Source: Apus apus
Taxonomy: Eukaryota > Chordata > Aves > Apodiformes > Apodidae
Reading direction: 5' to 3'
DNA length: 64,000 nucleotides
Assembly (NCBI RefSeq): GCF_020740795.1
Contig: NC_067301.1
Span: forward strand, 7,516,501 to 7,580,500
Shown piece after piece: positions 44,401 through 53,400 of this stretch. Every line of letters begins with the position of its first letter. Position 1 is the first letter of the stretch. A model generated the notes under the pieces. That model was not told the origin of the DNA and ran no database searches. It saw nothing but the letters and a program-made list of their open reading frames with translations. Made by a program: the position numbers and the translations under genes.

Positions 44401-47400
44401 GACCAGTGGGGTCCCTCAGGGGTCGGTGCTGGGACCGGTGCTGTTCAGTATTTTCATCAAGGACCTGGATGAGGGTACAGAATGTACCCTCAGCAAGTTT
44501 GCTGGTGACACCAAGCTGGGAGGAGTGGCTGACACACCAGAGGCTGTGCTGCCATTCAGGGAGACCTGGACAGGCTGGAGAGTTGGGCAGGGAGAAACTT
44601 GATGAAATCCAACAGGGGCAAGTGCAGAGTCTTGCATCTGGGGAAGAACAACCCCAGGTACCAGTACAGGCTGGGGGCTGAGCTGCTGGAGAGCAGGGTA
44701 GGAGAAAGGGACCTGGGGGTCCTGGTGGACAGGAGGATGACCATGAGCCAGCAGTGTGCCCTTGTGGCCAAGAAGGCCAATGGCCTCCTGGGGTGATCTG
44801 GGTGATCTTTTGAGGTCCCTTCCAACCCTTAAGATTCCGTGATTCTGTGACGCCCACCCTGCCCAAGCTGGAGGGGGGGTGCTCAGGTCTGCATGTCCCC
44901 CCCCAGACCCTGTCAGCAGAGCTGCGCAGCCTGCGGGCACAGGCGGAGGAGGCAGCAACAGCCCATGAGCGGGAGGCCAAGACTCTCCGGGAACAGGCGG
45001 CAGCAGCGGCCAAGCAGCGGGACAGTGCCCTGCGGGAGGTGACGACCCCCCCAAAAATTAACAACACCCCTTCTCACCCCCCTAAGTACCACCCCCCTCC
45101 CCTAAACCCTGTGTGTGTGTCCCCGGGGTGCAGGCGGAGGAGGCGCGGGCGCAGCTGCAGCTGGTGGCGGAGGCGCGGGCGGCCGGGAGGCGGGAGCTGC
45201 TGGAAGCGCAGCGGGAAGCCCGGGAGAACCAGGAGCTGCGGGAAGTGCAGCGGAGGCAGGTGCAGGAGGCCCGGAGGGCTCTGGGAGATGAGGCCAGGGA
45301 GAAGGAGACCCTGAGGCGCTCCAACGAGGAGCTGCGGGCGGCGCTGCGCCGCGCCGAGGGAGAGAGGATCAGGTGGGACTCGGGATAAGGGGAGGGATGG
45401 GTTGGGATGTGTCTGGAGTTGGGATGGTGCTCGGGAAACAGCGATGTCCGAATTAGGAAATGGTGGGATGGCTTGGAGGGCTGTGCTTGGGGTTGGGGTG
45501 ATGCTTGGGATAAGGGGATCCTCCGTGTAGGAGGTGCAGGGGGTGGTGGGATGCCTTGGAGGGTGATGCTTGTGGTTGGGGTGATGCTCAGGACACAGGG
45601 ATGTGCAGTTTGGAAGATGCAGGGGGTGATCGGATGACTTAAAGGGTGATACTTGGGGTTGGAGTGACGCCCAGGACACAGGGATGCCCAATTTGGGAGA
45701 TGCAGGGGGTGATGGGATGCCTTGGAGGGTTGTACTCAAGGCAAGGGTGAAGCTTGGGACAAAAGGGATGCTAAGGACAGGAGGATGCTCCAGTTGGGAG
45801 ATGCAGGGCATGGTGGGATGCTCAGGAGAAGGAGATGCTTAGGGCAAGGGGATGATTAAATTGGGACTTGAATGGGATGGTGGGATGCCTTGGAGACTGA
45901 TGCTTCGGACAAAGGGATGCCCAAGCTGGGACTTCCATGGGGTGATGTGGTGCCTCGAAGGATGATTCTCTAGACAAGAGGATGGAAATTTGGGGGCAGG
46001 GGGATGCTCTGGGGTTGGGTGATGCACTGGAGCTGGGTGCCTGGGACAGGGGGATGCCTGAGGCAGGAGTTGCTTGGGATAGAGAAGGACCTTCAGGGGA
46101 TAGAGGGGTGCTCAAAGTGGGTGATGCCTGCGAGGAGGTGCCCAAGGTGGGGAGATGCTGGGGGTAGGAATGGCTTGGAGAAGGATTCTTGGGGATGGGG
46201 GGATGCCTGGGATGGGGATGGCTTGGGGCAGGATGCTCAGAGCCACGGGGATGTCTTGGGATGGGGATGGCTTGGAGAAGGCTGCTCAGGGATGGGGAAT
46301 ATCTGGGAAGCCAGATGCTGAGGACGGGGCTGTCTCAGGACAGGGTGATACGCCAAGGCTGGGGAGATGCTGGGAGCTTCCCTGGGGTGGGAGGTGGCAC
46401 CAGCCCCTTCTCCCCGCCCTTTCCCGCAGCCTGAAGCGCAGCAGCGAGGAGCAGGAGCAGCGGCTGGTGCTGCTGCAGGACGGGCGGGCGGCTGCGGAGC
46501 GGGAGGTGCTGGAGCTGCGGGTCAAGCTGCGGGAACTGGAGCGCGCCCGCCTGGACGCCCGCAGGCAGCTGCAGGAGCTGCGCCGGCAGGTGGGGAGCAG
46601 GAGGAGGAGAGGGAGGAGCAATGACCACCCTTCCCAGCCATTCCAGGTGGCCCCACCTTCCTCCTCGGGCAGGTGAAGGACCTCGACAGCGAGAACAGCA
46701 AGAGGAGCAGGGAGGTGGGTGAGCTGCAGGCGCGCGTGGCCCTGGAGGAGCAGCGGGAGGAGGAGAGTCGCCGCGAAGCCTTCGGCCTCAGGCAGAAGGT
46801 GGTGGAGAGCGAGGCTGGCACCGAGGCTGCCAGGAAGGAGGTGACAGGTCCCCAGCAGCTCATTGCTCCAGGGCCCGCATGCTGAAGTGGCCCTGTGGTC
46901 CCCTAGCTTGGTACCCTGTGTACCCTGGAATTCTTTGCCCCCTCACCCTGTACTTCAGTGCCTGTTGTCACCAATAACCCCATTGCTCCATACCTGGGGG
47001 TTCCCTGTGTGCCATTATTCCATCCCCTGCATCTCTGGGTACCCCTCGTTACCCCATTGCTCCATCCCCTGCTTCCCTGGAGTCTCCCATGCGCTGTTGC
47101 TCCATCCCTGGGCTCCCCCTTCATCCCATTACTCCACCCCTGGGCTCCCCCACACCCCATTGCTCCATCCCCTGCACTCCCACCACCCCATATCTCCACA
47201 CCCCTCCCCAACACCCCTTTCCACGCCCCCTCTTCCCCCAAAACCCCACCAGCTCCAGGACCTGCAGCGGCGCCTGGCGGAGGCGGAGGAGGAGTTCCGG
47301 CAGCGGGAGCAGGACCTGTCCCGCAGCCTGGAGGAGGCTCGTGGGCACGAGAAGAAGCTCTTGGCCGACACCCGCAACCTGCAGCTGAAGGTGGAGGCGG

Positions 47401-50400
47401 CGCGGGGGGAGGCGGCCGAGCTGAGCCTGCGCCTGAGCGCGGCCGAGGGCCGGGCCCTGGGGCTGGAAGCCGAGCTGGCCCGCGGGGAGGAGCTGCGCCG
47501 CGCCGCCGAGACCCGCCTGGGGGGCATCCAGTCCGCCCTGCGCCGCACCATGGGCATCGGCCGGGCACCCGGCTCCCTGGGAAAGGGTGAGAGGGGCTGG
47601 GGAACGTGCCCTGTAACCCCACTGCGCCATCCTTGGGGGGTCCTCAGGCACCTCGTTGCTCCATTCTCTGCATCCCTGGGGTCCCTCATACCCCATTGCT
47701 CCATCCCTGAGATGCTCCCTCATCCCATTGCTCCATCCTCTGCTTCCCTGGGGTCCCTCATACTCCGTTGCTCCACCCCTGAGGGTCCCTCTCACCCTCT
47801 TGCTCCATCCCTGGTATCCCCCAGGACTCCAGTGCTACATCCACAGGGGCCCCCCATACCCCATTGCTCCATCCCCTGCATCCCTGGGGTCCCCCTCACC
47901 CTGTTGCTCTATCCCTGCATCCCTGGTATTCCCCAATACCCCAGTGCTCCATCCCTGGGGGTGTCCCCATCACCCCATTGCTCCGTCCCCTGTATCCCTG
48001 AGCTCTTCCATACCCCAGTGCTCCATCCCTGGGAGGTCCCCATCGCCCTATTGCCCCATCCCCTTCATCCCTGGAGTCCCATGTCCCTCAATTCCTCCAT
48101 CCCTGGGGTCCCCCACACCCCACTGCTCCATCCCTTGGGGTCCCTCATCACCCCATTCCTCCATCTCTTCCATCCCCAGCATTCCCTGTATGCCATGGCT
48201 TGCATCCTTCTGGGGTGCATCCCACTCCATCTTGCAATCCTCCCTTGGGGTGTGGCATCCCATTGTCCCCCTGCCACCCAGTTTGTCCCCATACAGGCAA
48301 GGGACCAGAGGGGTCAGGGAACCCCAGCTCATCCCTGGACCCGGACGCGGAACCGGAGGCGGTTCGGGCAGCCCTGCGGGAATTCCTGCGTGAGCTGCAG
48401 GACACACAACGGGAACGGGTAGGGATCCCCCTTCCCCCCCCCTCTCCTCAGCCCCAAAAAGCCCCTTTTTCACCCTGTTTTGTCACCACAGGAGGAGCTG
48501 AAGGTGCAGGTGGGCACCCTGGGCCGGCAGCTGGCGGAGGCAGAGGAGGAGCGAGACAGCGCCAGTGCCCGGGCACAGCAGCTCCAGAAGCTGGTGGCTG
48601 AGAGTGAGGAAGGTGATGGGTTTTTTTTGGGGTTGTATCCCCCCCAAAACATGGGTTTCAGGGTGATTTGTCCCATGTTGGAGCCCTGCCAGCCAGAGAG
48701 GGAAACTGAGGCATGGGAGGGGTGGCAATGCTACCTGGGGCTTCAGGGTGCTGGGTGGGATTTACCCCAAGCACAGTCCCAAAATCTGGTAAAATCCTGT
48801 GAAAATCCCTTGAACCCCAGTAAAACCCCTGTGCACACCCCAGTAAAACCAGTAAAGTCCCCGTGTGTCTCCCATAAAGCCCAGTAAAACCAGTAGAGCC
48901 TTTGTGTATCGCCCATAAACCCCAGTAACACTGGTTAAGTCTGCTATGGATCCCCTGTAAACCCCAATAAGACTGGTAAAATTCTCTGTAAATCCCAGTA
49001 AAACTGGTAAAACCTCCTGCAGATCCCCTGTAAACCCCAGTAAAACTGGGAAAAGCCCCCTGCATTCTCCATAAATGCCTTTAAACCACCCCTATAAACC
49101 CCAATAAACTGGGTAAAACCCCCTCTACATCCCCTGCAAACCCCCATAAAATGGTTAATCCCCCCTGCAAATCCCCATAAAATGGGTAAAACCCCCCCTG
49201 CATCCCCTGAAACCCCGATAAAGTGGGTAAACCCCCCCACACACCCCCTGCAAATCTCAATAAAGTGGCTAAAACCCCCCTGCATCCCCTGCAAACCCCA
49301 ATAGAATGGGTAACACCCCCCCTGCAAACCCCAATGAAGTGAGTAAATCCCCCCCTGCATCCCCTGAAACCCCAATAAAATGGGTAAAACTTCCCCTGCA
49401 TCCCCTGAAACCCCAATAAAATGGGTAAACTCCCCCTGCAAACCCCAATAAAGTGATTAAACCCCCCCTGCACCCCCCCCCCCCCCCCCCCCCCGCCCCC
49501 AGTCAGGTGGGTGAGCCCCCCGCGCCTGCCCTGGCAGGGTGGGTGACGCGGGGTGCCGGGCAGGGCGCGGGGAGCCCGGCAGTGCCCGCGCGGCGCGGCT
49601 GCTGCAGGAGGAGTCGCTGCGCCGGGGCGAGCGGGAGCGCCGGGCGCTGCGGGAGAAGGTGGCGGCGCTGGAGCGGGACCTGCAGCTCGCTGAGGTGGGC
49701 ACGTCCTGACCCTGGCCACACTGCTCTGGGATGGCTCTCCCATGCCTTCCAGGAGCATCCTGACCCCATCCCCATCCCCACCACTCTGTGATGGCTCTCC
49801 CACAACTCCCAGGAGCATCCTGTCCCTGTCCTCATCCCTCACCACTCTTTACTGGCTCTCCAGTGCCTTCCAGGAGCATCCTGGCACCATCCCCACCACT
49901 CCATGCCAGCTGTCTGATGCCTTCCAGGAACATCCTGGCCCCATCCCTGCCCACTCCATGCTGGCGCTCCCATCATTTCCAGGAGTATCTTGATCCCATT
50001 CCCATCCCTCTCTGCTCCATGCCAGCTCTCTGCTGCCTTCCGGGAGCATCCTTCCCTCATCCCCATCCCTGCCCACTCCATGCTGGCTCTCCCATCATTT
50101 CCAGGATCATCTTGATCCCATTCCCATCCCTACCTGCTCCATGCCAGCTCTCTGCTGCCTTCCAGGAGCATCCTTCCCTCATCCCCATCCCCGATTGCTC
50201 CCTACCAGCTCTCCCATGCCTTGCAGGAGAAGCTGGGTGCCACCCGGGCTGGCGAGGCCCAGCTGGAGGACACGAGGCAGCGCCTGGGGGGCAGCGCTGA
50301 GCCGGAGCCGGCGGCTGGAGCTGCAGCAGCGGGTGCTGCAGGGGGAGCTGCAGCGCGTCCGCCGGGCCCTGGCGGAGCGGCAGGAGGAGGCGCGGGCAGC

Positions 50401-53400
50401 GCAGGAGCGGCAGGAGCTGCTGCAGAAACAGGTGATGGTGGCACCGCCTGCAGTGCTGGGCTGCTCCTGGCTTGGGAAGGGTCTTCAAGATCATCGAGTC
50501 CAACCCTTCATCCAGCCCAGCCAAGGCCACCACTGATCCATGTCCCTCAGCACCACATCTACACGGCTTGGAAACCCCTCCAGGGATGGGGACTCCACCC
50601 CTGCCCTGGGCAGCCTGGGCCAGGCTTCAGTTACCCTTTCAGTGAAGAATTCTTTTCTAAAATCCAACCTAAACCTCCCCTGGCACAACTTGAGGCCATT
50701 CCCTCTTGTCCCATCCCTTGTTCCTGGGGAGCAGAGCCCGACCCCCCTGGCTCCAACCTCCTCTCAGGCAGCTGCAGAGCCAGCAGGTCTCCCCTCACCT
50801 CCTGGTCTCCAGGCTGGACACCCCCAGCTCCCTCAGCTGCTCCTGCTCAGACTTGTGCTCCAGCCCCTTCCCCAGCTCCCTTGCCCTTCCCTGGACACGC
50901 TCCAGCCCCTCCATGTCCTTCTTGTCCTGAGGGGCCCAGACCTGCCCCCAGGATTTGAGGTGTCCCCTCCCCAGTGCCCAGCACAGGGGGATGATCCCTG
51001 CCCTGCTCCTGCTGGCCACCCCAGTGCTGACACCAGCCAGGATGCTGGTGGCCTCTTGGCCACCTGGACACACGCTGGCTCATGTTCATTCAACCAACAC
51101 CCCCAGATCCTTTCCCACCAGGCACTTTCCAGCCACACTTCCTAAGCCTGGAGAGTTGCCAGGGGTTGGTGTGACCCAGGGCCATGTTGAACCCCTCTGA
51201 CCCTCATCCCATGGACTTTTCAAAACCAGTTGTGCTGAACCTTGGCTTGTTCCCTGGGCTGCAGCTGGCAGAGAGCGAGCAGCGCGCCGGCGCCTTGCAG
51301 CTGGCCACGGAGAGGCTGAGCACAGCCTTGGCAGAGAGCAGCTCCAAGACCCACGTCCCCAATGATGTCCCCAGTGATGTCCCCAGCACCACGGTGACAC
51401 CAGCAGATGCCACCAGGGTCCACCAGCAGCTGCTGCAGCTCCAAAGCCTCCTGACCGCCGGCGAGCTCGACCGCCGGGCACTGCAGGTGGGTGCTCGCTC
51501 CCCTGGCTGAGGGGAGCTCTCAGGGGTGACCCTGGGCTTTGGGGGTCACCTCAGCTGTGCCCCCTGGTCCCAGGAGGGGCTGGAGGTGGCCCGGCGGGCG
51601 CTGGCGGAGGCGCGGGAGGAGAAGGGGGCGCTGCGGGAGCAGCTGCGGGGGCTGCGGGAGGAGCAGGAGGCCCAGCAGCGCGGGCGGGAGCAGCTGGAGC
51701 TGCAGCTGCGGCAGCTGCAGGAGGTGAGGGGGGGGGTGGGTGCCCCCCGTGGTGGCGGGGGGGGGATCCCCACATGTCCTTTTGCCCCCTGCCCGGCAGC
51801 ACCCTGCCCACGCAGCATCTTTTGCCCCCACACAGCCACAGCTCCTCATTGCCCCCCCATACAGCCCTCTACACCCTCCTGCCCCACCCCCAGCTCCCCA
51901 TTGCCCCCCCCATGCCCCCCTACACCCTCTTGCCCCCCCCAGCTCCCCATTGCCCCCCCATGCCCCCCTACACCCTCTTGCCCCCCCCAGCTCCCCATTG
52001 CCCCCCCATACAACGCCCTACACCCTCTTGCCCTCCCCCCTAGCACACTATTGCCCCCTATATGCAACCCCCAACACCCACTAGACCTTCCCCCAGCACC
52101 CTCTTGCCTCTCTCCCCACAGCCCACCCTATTGCCCTACATGAAGCATCCTTTGCCCGCCTCCCACCTTGCAATCACCACAGACCCACACATAGCCCCAG
52201 CACCCTCTTGCCCCCGCATGCAGCACCCATTGCCTCCCTTCCATCACCCTATGGACCCCCAGCACCCCCTTGCCCCTCCATGCAGCACCCTTTTCCCCCC
52301 TTGCATCACCCTATAGACCCCCCTAGAGCCCCAGCACCCCTTTTCCCCCCCCGGCATCACCCTATTACCCCCCACACCCTTGCATCACCCTGTGGACCCC
52401 CCCTAGAGCCCCAGAATGCCCTTGCCCCCCCATGCAGCACCCATTGCCCCCCTTCCATCACCCTATGGACCCCCCTGGCACCCCGGCACCTCCTTGCTCC
52501 CCACCCCCAGCCCCCTCCTGGGGCGCAGGGCTGACCCCCCCCTGCAGGCGCAGCGGCAGGAGCTGGGGGGGCTGCAGGAGCGGGTGGGGACCCTGCAACG
52601 CGCCCTGAGCCGCGCCCAGGCCGACAGGAGGGAGGCCGAGCGCCTGGCCCTGCGCCTGGAGAAGGACAAGGGTGCCCTCAAGAAGACCCTGGAGAAGGTG
52701 AGGCCACGGGTGGCACCCAGAGCTCCACACCCACGGGGGACAGGGGGTGGTGGCACCTTCTAGAGACCTTCTGCCCCATCAGCTTCATGCTGCACCTTCT
52801 AGCTACCATGTCCTCAGGGTCACCATGGTGTAGCCCCTTTTAGAGACCATGTCCTGAAGATCACCAGAGTGCAGCACCTTCTAAGGACCAGCTCCTGCAC
52901 CATCACCAAAGCAGAGCATCATCTAGGGACCTTGTCCTGCACCTGTCTCACCATATATATTAATATATATTTGCATATATATGTGATGGCTTACAACTGG
53001 GAGAGACTGAGGTTTAACATGAGGAGGAAATTCTTCCCTGTGAGGGTGGTGAGAGCCTGGCCCAGGTTGCCCAGGGAAGCTGTGGCTGCCCCATCCCTGG
53101 CAGTGTTGAAGGGCAGGTTGGATGGGGCTTGGAGCAACCTGGGCTGGTGGGAGGTGTCCCTGCCCATGCAGGGGGTTGGCTCTAGATGGTCTTTAAGGTC
53201 CCTTCCAACCCAAACCATTCCATGATTCCATGATATTACTGTATGAAAAGGAAGCACAATATTAGGCTGGAACTGGATGATCTTTAAGGCCCCTTCCAGC
53301 CCAGCCCAGTCAGGGATTCCATTCTGTGATTCTCTATGAGCAATAAACCACATCTAATATATAAGTAACTGCACAACGGGTCTGAAACAGATTTGATACC

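Noticed and set aside
48770-49470. CRISPR-like regular repeats
   Set aside because: Units are contiguous and degenerate with no unique spacers, and the host is a bird; these are minisatellites. The same applies to the other arrays.
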